64,000 nucleotides of DNA, taken from positions 16,615,821-16,679,820 of the forward strand of contig CM067081.1 of the NCBI GenBank assembly GCA_034008185.1, written 5' to 3'. This stretch comes from Gorsachius magnificus. Lineage: Eukaryota; Chordata; Aves; Pelecaniformes; Ardeidae. This document shows positions 26,271-38,935 of this stretch, one piece after another; the stretch's first letter is position 1; every line of letters starts with the position of its first letter. Below the pieces are notes generated by a model. It did not search any database. It saw only the letters and a program-made list of their open reading frames with translations, and was not told the origin of the DNA. The translations under genes were made by a program, and so were the position numbers.

Positions 26271-29200
26271 TTTCTATTCAATTTCATTCAGGGCCAAGTT
26301 CTGCACATTGGAAATAATGGTAGCAATGCCATTATCTTCCAGGGCCTATGGTTAAATCCAGAAGTGTCTCAGCATTGCTCAAAACTTATTAAACCATTTG
26401 TCTCACGTTAGATGCAGTCAAATACTCTTTAGAAATATTCTGAATCAGGTCTTCTACCACTTGAACTTTCACAAGTGAATTTATTGTGTAAATAAATCCT
26501 TACAAGACCTCTACCGAAACACTGTTTTTCAGTTAAATTGGGTTCCATCATCTATTCCCAAAGAGGGTCAAAGAGAGAATCCCATCTTAGATTTTCTGTA
26601 CTGTTATTTATACACCCTCTCACCTCTGCATTTCTATTCACTAGCTGGTACATCAATTTTTTTTTTGTGCAGCTTGTTTACCCAAATAGAAGATGCCTCA
26701 CAACTTTAAGACAAACAATCAAGTCCCCACTGGACATGTCTGCATCTCCTCAGGTTTGGATTTTTGGTGTATCAGAATCTAAAGCCGAAACCAGGACAAA
26801 GCTTAATTTTGAAAAGACAACGGATTAATAATTATACCATTTAAACTGCAAGTTATTTGTGGGGACAAAAGTCCAAGCTTGCAAATACTTTTTTTTTAAC
26901 ACCACCAGTTGGAAGGAAATAATGTAAAGTGCTGAATAAGAATGGGCTGGGATCTTTTCTTGAAAGGGATGAAATGGGGCACGCTGAGCTATGATGTTTT
27001 ATTTGTGTTGTAAATGCAGTACACGTGAACCAGAAACAGCATTTGGATGTCCACAAAATACTCAGTTTCTAATTGCAATTGTTCTGGATTCAGAGCCATT
27101 GCACAGTGCTAAACAAACCTTACAGACTTATGGTATTCCTAATGAGATACAAATCTCGGTCTAATAACTAAAATGTGATTTACCTCTTTACTTCTCCCAT
27201 GCAGTCCATAATCTATGCTATGTGTTACGTATATGTTCTACTTTAACATGGGAATTACATACATTAACTACCTTTACTGGCAAGTTTAGATACACACACC
27301 TTACATTCATTCTTAATGGCACAGAATCCGTCTGGACTCTTGCTTTCGTTAACTTCTTTTGACTGTTATCATTCTCAAGAAGAGACATTCCTTTTCTTTT
27401 TCAAGAAGAAAAATCCCTTACTATCTATGTCTCTGACTTTCTTCCTTTATGTGTTTAAATTCTACTTTCTGAAATAGTCATAACTCTCTGAAAAATAAAA
27501 ATATAACTGGATGGGGATTTCTGAAAGCTCTCAATACTCTATTCCCATTGAAGTCACTGCTTGCTTTATCCCACGCTCCAGTGGGATGAGAGCTCAGGCA
27601 ACGCTGAGCCCCAATTCCATGTTGTGGTGCTTCCATAAATGGACTTCTAGGTATACACAAAATCTATTTTTTAATACTGTAGCACTCAATAACATCACCA
27701 GTGTGAATTTGCTCTGTGCCTATATTCCCATTTGTGAGCTTCCCTAATAACTATTGAACCTGTTGGCTAAATTGAGGATAAAAGCCCCAAAGGTATTACA
27801 GTTCTGTTAGTTTTCTGAAGACAGGCAGGGAAACGGAGAGAAGAGAGACTGTATTAATGCCTCCCTGGGAGCAGGGAAGCAGCACCGAGCCTCATCCTCA
27901 CTGGCCTGCAGGCAATCCAGAGGGAGAACATTACTGTACGCCTTAACACTGGGAAAAGTTTCAAAATGCAGCTTACATTTTGCAGCACAGCCTACCAATG
28001 AGGTACAAAGCCTTAAGAGATCAGGTTGCATTACTTCTGCTGTCCAAAGATTTACATTTTATTTGAATTCGATATATTAAATAAGGCTTAGGACTTAACA
28101 CAGTAAGATTCAGACATTTTATATCTGTATTTAGATAAGTTTATTTTAAGCAAGAAAATACATTTTAAAGCAAATCCTAAATACACGTGCGGTTATTTTT
28201 TCTTTGCTTTTACCTCTGCTGATCAACAGGGGAAAACAGTATCTTACAATACGGGACTGGTATACAGCCATCAAATATCTCCCATTGCACAACTGGAGTT
28301 GCTGGAAGACGTGTAGCAGTCAATGATCACAGGCGCTACAGCCGCGGGTCCAGGGAGGAGATGCACAGGCACGGGTCTCTCAGTCTGCGTTATGACTGAG
28401 TGGGTTCGGTCTGGATGAGGCAAGAGAGGGAAGGGGAAAGAGGCTTCAGCTGAGCAGCGAGAGAAACACAACCACAAAGGTTCAGAAGGTTGAGAGGCAA
28501 CGGGCTCAAAAAGTGTAGATTCATGTTTGCACTTACAAGTTCATACAGCCAGCCTGCACCCAAAGGTACCTTCCTAGGAACACTACCACAATCAGGTTAA
28601 TGATGTGCTTTGCCATTTGGGAGTCAACATTCAACCAACCCCTTTTCCCCCCAGTATTTCCAACTCTGCAGCAACTTCTGGCTCAACTTTCATGACTGTG
28701 TACCTTCAACCAGGCATTGCTGAGAGCTGCTTCCTTACAAGCAGTGATTTCAGCCTCTGCCAGAAACTCCTGACAAATTCATTCCCCGTAAGTCAGAGCC
28801 TAGTGCCATTATGAGGTCTAAAACAACTGGCAGGGGCGATACATACAATCTCAGTTAACCTCTGTACATATAAAAAAAATGCTAACACAAGATCTTGTGC
28901 AAATATATGCTGGTCTAAGTCTATTTAATAACTTCCTGTGATCCTGAAAAAAAAGGGAAGCCAAATCTAATCCCAAACCTGCTTTTATTCCAACAGTAGT
29001 GTCAACCCTCTTCACTTTATCCCAAAGGCAGCGGTAGTGAACGTTGTTCTTGAAGCTCACACTCCCAGGCATCACTCACAAGTCAGAGATAACTAGCATA
29101 ATGCCATTGGTCATCACTTTAAAGAAATCTTTAATCTTATCCTAAAGATGCAGTATATTGAAGAGATCAAGAAGACGCAATTCACATTTCTCAGAGAGCA

Positions 29201-29534
29201 ATAAAAACTGGAATATTTTTAGGCACTTCTTTGAGCTTGCTGTGCTACTGACCTAGTCACCCTAGACTTGCTCTGCACTGACTGTAAGCAGAAGGCATAC
29301 ACAAAGGTAATTCATCCCACCTGAAAACAAATGGGGTGAATGGTTCTCTGCAGGTGCCTTTCTCTCCCCCTCAATTATAAGGGAAGCTTTAACAAGATTG
29401 CCCCAGTTATAAACCACGGAAGTTTGGTAAAATGAACTCTTTTCTCTATCAGTTAAATTTCTGCCTCATTTAAACACACGATAAGGCAGACTGAATCTAA
29501 ATGCAGGTGTGTAAGAATCCCTTAAGCACAAGGC

Positions 29535-29590
29535 AAACACGTACATACGTACACACAGGTGTATGTACATACGTATACACACACACACTT
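29535..29590 (+). repeat. Alternating purine-pyrimidine tract (TACG/TACA/CA)n
   Basis: ACACGTACATACGTACACAC, then AGGTGTATGTACATACGTAT and (AC)n. Almost perfectly alternating purine/pyrimidine for over 50 bases, with partly self-complementary halves. Such tracts can adopt Z-DNA or cruciform shapes; no gene-related role can be shown. Confidence 0.8.
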
Positions 29591-32370
29591 TTCAAAGGCC
29601 TGCAGCCAGGGCCTGAGATAAAGGGACTGACTTCATGACAAGTTTTCTGATCTACTGTGGAGCTGGGAAGATGGATTGATTCGCATCTGAGATTTCAGCT
29701 GGGATTTAAAGCTACTAGTAGGAAACCTAGCTTTCTATCTTCAATCTCAGTTTTCATTTTTACTTTTCAGGCTTTGTTTTAAAATAATATTTAAAACCAC
29801 AACTATTAAGAAAACAGTTGTCTGCAATTAAATATAACTTAGCACGAGATCTTTCTGCTCCCTAGGAAGATGAGCTATGTCTAATAATATTTAATAAAGC
29901 TACTTTGTCTCACCATATATTTATTGCAGATCCTGAATTTTACAATTTTTTAAGATGTCAGAGAACATATTCATAATAATGAAAATGATTGTTTTGACTG
30001 TGCTTTGCATCAAGCTGCATTTGGATAGAAATCGGAATTCAATTAAAATGTGCATATCCCAGCATTTTAAATAGCTCTTAGTTAAATAAAATTACCTTAA
30101 TTGTGTTGAAAGCATCAGAAAAAGTACCGTAACATGTTTTGCATTCAAGTTTGATTTGGCGAATAAAGGAAATACTGCCTATTACTGCACCCCCACTGCT
30201 CCCACACACACAATAGCGGCCATATTTCTGAAGTGATTTGTGGGCCGCAAAATAATATGAAGCAAAAATTTAAATCTTTTTGAAAGCATCTGCGCAGGTA
30301 TGTTCCTACTGGTATTTTGGATGTTTTTCTCTGCAGTGTTGACTTCATACACTTGTAGTTGTTTTTTACTTATGGACTGAAAGAAAAAACAGACCATTCT
30401 GTTTGTGTTCTGCTTGGTTTGTGGTTTTTTGTAAGCCAAAACTGATTTCTCAATTTTGAGTGAACTAAACAAAATGAAGAAAAGAATATTCACTCTACAC
30501 TTGCCAGGCAAATTGAAACAAAGGACAATGAAAAAGAAATCTCTGTACAGCAGCAATTGAAGTCTCAGATTTTGAAAAAAATGCCAATACCAGCATTCAA
30601 TATACTCTAAATATAAAAAATGCAGGTATTTAATGGACTACATACTACTGTGATATATCTGCAAAACTGGAGCTGACCTCAAGAGGTAAAAATAGCTCTT
30701 CAATTCCATACCTAATTAAGAAAACAGCAATATTTCAAGTAGTAGAATTTGACAGATCTCAATGAAAGAGCATTTTGCAGTTATCCAATACCACACATTA
30801 CATCTTGCAAAGTATTACATTTTGCTTACATCTTTGAAAAAGCTGTCAATGATTTCAAATAGGTTTCTTTTTCAAACTAGAAAGCGTGCATTTTTGATTA
30901 ACAATGTTTTTATTACACAATCGAGCCCTATATTTAAGAACTAACTCCCTCAAAAACTAATCAGAAAGAAAAATTTGCAGATTTTATGAAGATTTGTGCA
31001 AGAAGTCTCCAGAGCACAGCAGCCCCACCAGCATTCAGTTCGCAATGCAATATATGTAAACAATACAAAAAGTAAATAGATCTTCACAATGCTATTAATT
31101 TCATCAAGATCATGACATCAATTCTTCAAAACAACATAGGATTAGAAAGATTTTCACTGAAATATAAAACATGATTATAGCTGAGAACAACACATTTATT
31201 ACTGCAGTATAGAAGTTTTATGTCCAGACAACTCCAAAACTGTAGAAGCGAAAAAGAGTGACCTGCTTTTCTATGTCTATCAGAACAACAAAAAGTCCTG
31301 TACAGTGTTTGCATGGAGGGTTCAAGTGCCTGTTAAGAAAACTGTATCATTTGGATACCTGAATTTGGAGATAGGTCCCAGACACCCTGAGATGAGCATC
31401 AGCTTAGATCCAATGCATACTGCCAGGAATAGTGGAACTAAATAAAACTGTAACACTTTGCACTTACTGCAGAGAAATCCTAACTATAAGTGACATCGGA
31501 ACCTTCTCAATGGCTGATAATGTCATTTGGTCCACAGCAGGGATTCCTTTCAAAACAGAGGCAAATAGAAACGGCTTATTCTGAAATTATTGTGGCAGGA
31601 GGAGCCAAAGGAATGAAACACAAATGTTACCGCATGGAGGTGCATCTTTAGAATGCTCTATGGAAACACAGATATTTAGGCTAGAATCAAGTAATACTGC
31701 ATGGCATTTGGTTGCCTTTCCATAGATAGACTGGCTGCTGCACACACAGATACACGCACATACAGAATCACACAGACCAGGAACCATTTCTCTCTTAGAA
31801 AAATAGGATGCAGGAAAAGGTTGCAGAATATGGTTAAGGTCTCAAAACTAGAGAGCACTGGGAATGAGCTATCTCTCCAAAGAAGCCCTAACACCTCCAC
31901 TTAATACCACCCATCAGCGGCAGCATGAATGCAAGCCTGAACCACCTTTGCAGCAGGGTATTTCTCCCTGGGGAGGGCAACCAAAGCTGTCTGAGGTGTA
32001 TTAACTACATTTTAGTTTAGAAGTTGCCAGAATAATTACAGGGAGAGACAGTAACCACTAGAGTATAATACAGCTTATAAAAGAATAACTCATAATTTAT
32101 GTGCTTAAAATTAGATGGTATCAGCTGCTGCCCCGGTGTGGACTGAGTGATCCTGATGAGGATTTACGAGACACAATGCTAAAAACTGTTTTCTCTCAAG
32201 GTTCCTCAAGAATACATTTCTTTGCATACAGGATGGCCTCTGGCTACCAGATCTAGAGGAATGCACACATGAAAATGCTGCCTTTCATGTTTTCTGTAAT
32301 ACTCCTTTCTCCTCTGCCAAGCACAGGAGAGAAAAGCCATAATTGTTTTATACATAGTTCTCTTCTTTTC

Positions 32371-32448
32371 CTCTTCTCTTCTCTTCTCTTCTCTTCTCTT
32401 CTCTTCTCTTCTCTTCTCTTCTCTTCTCTTCTCTTCTCTTCTCTTCTC
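32371..32448 (+). repeat. (CTCTT)n pentanucleotide microsatellite
   Basis: 78 uninterrupted bases of period 5 (about 15.6 copies of CTCTT; AAGAG on the minus strand), preceded by imperfect pyrimidine-rich sequence from 32358. It is a pure polypyrimidine/polypurine mirror tract and probably length-polymorphic. The K/R/E-rich frame it gives on the minus strand is an artefact. Confidence 0.98.
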
Positions 32449-35400
32449 AAGTCAAATATCAATCCATAGAGTATGAATCTAGGAATACCAGCTAATACTG
32501 GAAACAACGACCTCACTCAAACTACAGTAGTATTAACAGCTTCACTACAATTTGATTCCTCTCAGCAAAGATGTCTAAAAATTGTCAGATTAGATTCAGT
32601 GTAGTGTGGAAATTAGGTGCTAATTAAGTCATCTGAACACCTGAACTTTTGCAACACAAAAGCTGTAAAATAGATTAGCATTTTATTTACCAGTCATTAG
32701 TAAGAAGTGAATGGCAGCTGAAATCACACTACTTTAATAAGGTCACAATTACAGTAAATTACTTTTGTACAAATTGAGCACAATCACACAATATTTAAAA
32801 CTGTATTATTCCCCATCTTGGGCGTAAGGTGAGGACAAGATCTACACCCAGTGTCCATCTTCCATGGGAGGTGAAAATGGCACTGACACAAAATGACACA
32901 ACAGATATGCCCCACGCAAGGTGCATGTGGGCTGTCTCTCCCACGCAGGTCAGCGAGGATGGAGACTGAACACACCATCTGTTCCTCTCAGCAAAAGCTG
33001 CAGTACCACACGGAGGAACTGCAAAGTCACATTTGGCAAAGGATCGGATTGTTTGCTGGTACAGGGCTACGCTGTGGCTTCAGTTCTTCGGGCAGAGGGG
33101 AGGAGGCAGGGGGGAGCCCCATCCAGCACACACTGGAACGATGGGATGCCCTTCCATGCTCATCAGCAACACATGGAGCAGGTGCTTCAGTAGGGAGTAG
33201 AGAGGAGTCTTAACACACTGTCCAACTTCTTCCAGCCTCTCTGCGTTAGTCATGATTCACAAGGACACCCGTTGTATTGCACTGTTTGTGCATCCAAGGG
33301 GGAGATTAACTGGGAAACCAAGGCAGGGCTGCAGCTCCTTCCCCATCTTCCCTCTGACACTCAGGACATGGCTCATAATGCTCAACTAACATGATTTTAT
33401 CCTTTAATCCTGCTCTGTCTGGCCCTGTGACGAAACTAACAGAAAGAAAGATAATATTTTCAGTTCTTCTGTTTTCTTTATTTTGTACATTTAACAAGAC
33501 AGTGTAGTCCATTCTACTTTGTACCTAATGTGACTTTGAATTGCATTTTAAAAATATGTTTCAGGTTAATCCCACGTGTTTAGTCATCCGGCAATGTTTG
33601 GGGTTTTTTTTGTCCTGGCAAGAACTGAAGTGAAAATGTCTCTGTTGCTAAAATCTTTTTTTTCTTCCTTTTATTTCTGGTTGCTTTCCTTTGCTTTATT
33701 ATAAGAGCAAATATTTGGCAAAAGGTTTGTGAGGGCAGTGCTTTGTTTTCAATGTGGTAAATGTGGTGATTTCACAGGTACTAGAAATCTTCAGCTTTCA
33801 GTACTGTCTGTCTATTCTCAAATTCGTTTTTCTGGGCCTCAGATGTCAGCATTGAAAAGTCAAAATTTACCAACTTTTTAACAGAAATGGTGCATATGTG
33901 CAGGAAAGAAATGGGCATTCCATATGAAATCATTCAGCAACCATTACGGGTATGAACTCTTTATTAGTATCCATCATAAGCAAGCACAATGTACCTTGGA
34001 TGTGGCATGTAACTTTCTTATAGAAGTTCAGCTAAGTCCCTCGTGGAAGCTCCCTGGGTTTCTTCTAGTCAGCTCCTTCAGCAGGCCCACTCACGCTCTC
34101 CGAAAAGCTGTGCCAGCTGCTGCTGCAGGGGTAAGCACCTCTGCCAAAACCAAGTTACAGAGCTGCCTGGATTCATGTGCTGGATCCTCTATCTAGTAAT
34201 TTTAAGAAATGTTAGACTGGCAAAAACATCAAGCCAACAAAATAATGATAATGCTGTCAAGTTCATGCTGGCTTGTCTGTTAAGTTTACGCTTTGCTTTA
34301 GCCACGGTAAATGTAAAATAAAAATTAAAAAATCAACAATAGTGATTTATAATAAAGAAAGAAAGAAGATGCTTGTCTCCTACCCATGGAAACAGAAGGG
34401 AAGCAGAAGCCGCATTAGGTGGCCAGGTTGGCTATCCTCTCTAGAAAGAAACAAGGCAGATCTGGGTATTTCTGTTCTGGTTTGCCCAATCATCTTTGAA
34501 GGTCTTCTTGAAAATTAAGTGCTAGAAATACATTGTCAAAACTACAACGATGTGTACTTGGAAAAGCACATATAGAAATATATCCTGTCTCTCTTCTAGT
34601 AAAAAAGCAGGTGACACTTTTTTCCTTCAGTCAATATTTTGACTATTGGCTTGCCTCAGGTAAGCTGAAAAACAATCTGCCTGGCAAGGCTTGACTTTAC
34701 GTCCTGCAAGAGTTGGTGATGGCACAAAAAATAGCAGTAGCATCAGAAAACAGCACTGTCATTGTAAGGCTGCAGAGAAATCCTGAGACAAGATCCTTGT
34801 ACAAGAATAAAAGGCAGCACCTGCAAGTCTTGAAAAATATCCTGCATGTATTGATAAAAAAGCCTTTAAAGCCGTTCTTAAAAAAAATAAACTGAACTGA
34901 CTTACCAAGTCATTATGATTTCTTCTTCGTGGTGTTCCGCAATTTCCTTACACACTAGATGAAACCAAACCCAAGAAACATGCAAAGAAACAAAACCAGG
35001 ATAACAAAACCAGCTTTCTCTGTTTTGTTCTGGGATTTCTTTGGAGGCGAGACTGCTATTTAACTCCCATGCCCCAGGAGTTATTTTCAGGCAAGCATGT
35101 GAGAGCCAAGATATTTGATTTTTATGCAGGACATCGTGCTGTTGTTTTGTATGATTCTCTGTTCCTCAAAACAGGCTATCGACATGCCGTTATTTTACCT
35201 CAGTATGTCACACAGCTCCGATCCTGCAAAAACGGTGGCAACTCTGAGCAAGGAAGTGTACAGGAGGTGGGACAGCACAGGCAGCAAAGCCACAGCATTT
35301 TAAGGATGGCTGCACCCTGGTAAGGATCTCCAGTCTTTGCCCACACGTAATGACTGCTGTGAGTGACAGTTCTGCCTCTCCAAGCTGCCGGGGCTTGGCC

Positions 35401-37257
35401 CCCTACAGTGAAACAGAAGGTATTACCATACAGTGTTACTGCCCATGGAAAAATGTCATCAAATGCACAAACACTGCCCAGTGAAGGCCTACTGTGCGCT
35501 GTGACCAGTTAGGGGACTGGGGAAAGAGCAGGCTGAACAGCCACACTGGTCCACCTCTCATCCTCCTCTGCTTGCCACCGTGGGAATGACACAGGTCCAG
35601 GATCGGTCCTCAGATGTGCACTTGAGTATGACATGAGGTTCCCCTGTGGTGCAAACAAGTTTCTTTGCTGGAGTGATGCTTGTTTCCATGATGACATACG
35701 GCCAAGGAAACTATTCGTGTCTTGAAGTCTGTTGGGAGGCAGGCTATATGTGTGGGGATGGGGATGTAACATCAAAACCTGGCTCTGCCATGCAGGTGCA
35801 AGGACAGACCCAAGACACCTTGGCATCACTTGAGGGTGCTGCAAAGGTGGGGCTGTCACTGCGGCCGTTTCTCAGAGGCACCACTCAAGACACTCTGCTG
35901 CACTGTGCAGTCAACGTGGCGTGCATCATCAGAGAACTGACTTTGAAGGTGCTAATTATGTAAAAGCAGATCACATACATACTAGGAGCAGCCAGATCAC
36001 TACTATATGATGCAAGAATTTTATCTCTTACTTAGAAGAAGAGGTTAACTTTGGTTCCCACTTTCCAGGATCCAATGAACGATGGGAATTGGTGAGAAAT
36101 GCAAACCATGTCATTAAGGTCCCCTGGGTGACAAGTGTTAATTAGAAACAAAAATAAAACCAGGTCTACCAAGGCAAAGAACTCCTCTCTGCCATTGAGG
36201 ATAGGAGGAGCAAAGAACATCTTTCCCCTTCTCACAACTACATCGCCACCCTACCAGAACAACGGCGGTACATGCAGGCATGGGGATTTGGGAGCCCCAG
36301 GTCACACCGTATGGACAACAGTGAAGCAAACCAGCATCCTCCGGTGCTGACTTCCAAACATTCAGCAACCTAACACAGCAACGTGAAGGCGACTTCCACC
36401 AGCAAGGGAACAGGCCTACAACCTGATCCAGGAAAAGAAACTACCTTAACTTCGGGGCTTTCTATCAATTTCAAAGTAGGAAAGTCTCTGCAGGCTTCTG
36501 TGATGAGGTCTTAAACCCTTACACTGACATCTGGATGTGTTAGTGAAATCATTCCTATCTCCGCTGAGACACCGTGATTAAAAAGCTGTGTTGGCCATTT
36601 CCACAAAGAATCTAAAAGCATTATTACCGCCTACTTGCCATTTTCATGAAACATATCTGTCACTGGTTTGCTAAAGCAAAGGATTTGTCTTCCAAGCAAA
36701 TTCCTGGTAGAAAAATTAAGGGCACAAAGGTACATAAAGGGTTTCCAAATTCCACAGTGCTTCTGGTAATCAACATTCTGTGTACCTATTTTTATTCCTT
36801 CTCTCTAACCAGTCTGGCTCTCTGCTTTTCCTCAATCCACTATTATTGTGAGTCACATCAGATTAGAAATACAACTATGAGAAAAATCTTCTGCAGCTGA
36901 TCCAAGAAGAAACAATAACAAAAACCCACGCATGTTACACTTGGAACCTTTTTAAAACTAAAAAACAAACAGAAACAACGCAAGACTAAAAAATACTGAC
37001 AGGTTTCCTTAAGGTCTTGTTTAGAAATGCACTGCAGCTGAAGCCTCTTGTAGCATACCTTGTGGATGACACAAAAGATTGTCAGTATAGGAGAAAAAGT
37101 AGCCGGACACACTGAATCCATGAGGCTTTGCTCTATACTTTTTTGCTACATGATTCGTAACTACATGAGTTACCCTGATTTTTTTTTTTTTTCTCAGTGC
37201 ACGGGACACTAATCGAGTATCTTGAGTACTGTAAAGCTTACCTACATAAGCCCCTCA

Positions 37258-37741
37258 CTACAAGAAGGACACTGAGGTGCTGGAGAGCATCCAAAGAAGG
37301 GCAACCAAGCTGGTGAGGGGTCTGGAGCACAAGTCTTACAATGAGCGCCCGAGGGAACTGGCGTTGTTTAGCCTGGAGAAAGGAGGCTGAGACTTTATTG
37401 CTCTCTACAGCTGCCTGAAAGGAGGTGTAGCGAGGTGGGGGTTGGTCTCTTCTCCCTGGTAACGGGCAACAGGACAAGAGAAAATGGCTTCAAGTTGCGC
37501 CAGGGGAGGTTTTGATTGGACATTAGGAAGAATTTCTTCACTGAAAGGGTTGTCAAGCATTGGAACGGGCTGCCCAGGGAAGTGGGTGCATCCCCATCCC
37601 TGGAGGTATTGCAGGACTTGTAGATGAGGTGCTTAGGGACATGGTTTAGTGGTGGACTTGGCAGTGTTAGGTTTATGGTTGGACTCAATGATCTTAAAGG
37701 TCTTTTCCGACATAAATGCTTCTATGATTCTGTGATTCTGT
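37258..37741 (+). mobile_element. CR1 LINE 3' fragment, about 480 bp
   Basis: Begins at the ORF2 region corresponding to [19 protein letters not shown] (CAAGAAGGACACTGAGGTGC) and runs to two octamer-like units, TATGATTCTGTGATTCTG. It has several stops and frameshifts, for example GGAGGCTGAGAC after the SLEK motif and TTTTGATTGGACATT in place of the usual TTTAGATTGGATATT. The 3' UTR matches the copies at 21515 and 26009. It ended at 5' truncation near 37258 and is antisense to PDGFD. Confidence 0.92.
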
Positions 37742-38863
37742 AACAAACTCATCACTGAAATCCTAAGCATTCTCTTTTATCCTGTATTAACTCGTGTTAA
37801 CTGTGAGCCAGGCCCTGCCACAGTAAGAGCTGATGGAAGTTTTGTCATTGATTTCAGCGCAACAAAGGTCAAGACAGCTATTTTTCAAGTTTTTCATGGG
37901 CCTAGTGTTTAATAAATATTTTTACAAATTCTAACATCATCAAGTCACAATGCACAGCAGGGCTAAAATACATTGGCAGGAAGTTTGTCCTGAAGGTAGA
38001 ACTGTGTCCTCCTGCACCATCTCCAAGTACGCAGAGCTCTGACTGCCAAAGCAGAAATACGGGATGTTGGCTTTCACAGCTTGGGACAGGGATCAAAAAG
38101 GAAGCATGAAACTGAAGTACTCAAGTACAATAGGAAGCTTGAGATCATGTAGGATTTATTCACTACCAAAAATTTTAGAGCCAAACACAAACTCCCAGAA
38201 GAAAATCTAGCCAGTTTGAGGTTGTAAACAGGACATCTCCTTAGTTTTGTAAACAGGAGATTAATTTGAAACAAACTGCCAAGTAACCTAATGCAATCCA
38301 GTACTTTAGCCAAGAGATCCTCACCGGTCTCTTTTATCCAAAATGTGGTTTAATGTAATCAACCTCATAAATATAATAGCAGGATTTTTGGAGGCAATTT
38401 TTGAATACAGCTTGAATCAACTAACTAAAAGAAGTACTACTAAATTTTCCTGCAAAAAATGTTCCTGTAAATTCTTACTAGAGAGAATGCCAACACAGAG
38501 CCTTCATGGTATTCCTTAGGACTCATTTAATATCCTAGTGTCAAATCCCTGCAGAGCAGGCAGGGGCAGACAGCCCTTCTCTAGGGTTGGGAACACACGG
38601 TGAACACTGAGAGCCAACTCAAGGCTTCTCAGCTGGGTAGGCAAAACTCACACAAGGAATGGAGGAGGAGAGCAAAGAGAAGGGACACAGCTGGGCCCTG
38701 AGCTGTGGGAGAACCAGACTCCATGTCCCTGCTACTGCTGGGCGTGGGAAAAGGGGTGAGAGTGGGAAAGGGGGGAAACGGGATGGAAGAGACAGGCAAG
38801 GCAACCACTGCTTCTGAGGCAGTCCCACCCATCGCCACCCCTCTGTCAGCTGCAGTAGGTGCC

Positions 38864-38935
38864 ATTACAGAATGGCTGAGGTTGGAAGGGAACTCTGGAG
38901 GTCATCATTATTGCTCCAGAGGCAACAAGGAGCTG
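38864..38935 (-). mobile_element. CR1 LINE extreme 3' tail
   Basis: TTACAGAATGGCTGAGGTTG and the following GGAAGGGAACTCTGGAGGTCATC are the reverse complement of a CR1 3' end (GATGACCTCTAGGGGTCCCTTCCAACC-type wording, compare 9157-9190). Homology is clear for about 45 bases and becomes weak after 38910, so the right limit is approximate. This is a very short 5'-truncated insertion. Confidence 0.75.

Larger units (their letters stand above)
26271..37257. other. Intronic stretch without genes
   Basis: AT-rich DNA with the alternating tract at 29535 and the pentanucleotide microsatellite at 32371. Words like CAGGGCCAAGTTCTGCAC at about 26290 hint at an old repeat. A T14 run followed by CTCAG at 37179-37197 looks like a plus-strand splice acceptor but has no partner. 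No exon seen. Confidence 0.65.

Noticed and set aside
32371..32448. CRISPR-like regular repeat
   Set aside because: The period is 5 bases with no spacers; a simple microsatellite in a vertebrate genome.
32253..32516. Minus-strand frame with repeated K/R/E residues
   Set aside because: A translation of the CTCTT microsatellite, not a protein.
37179..37200. T14 run followed by CTCAG as a splice acceptor
   Set aside because: It is on the strand opposite PDGFD and is followed directly by no recognisable exon; homopolymer T runs before CAG are common by chance.
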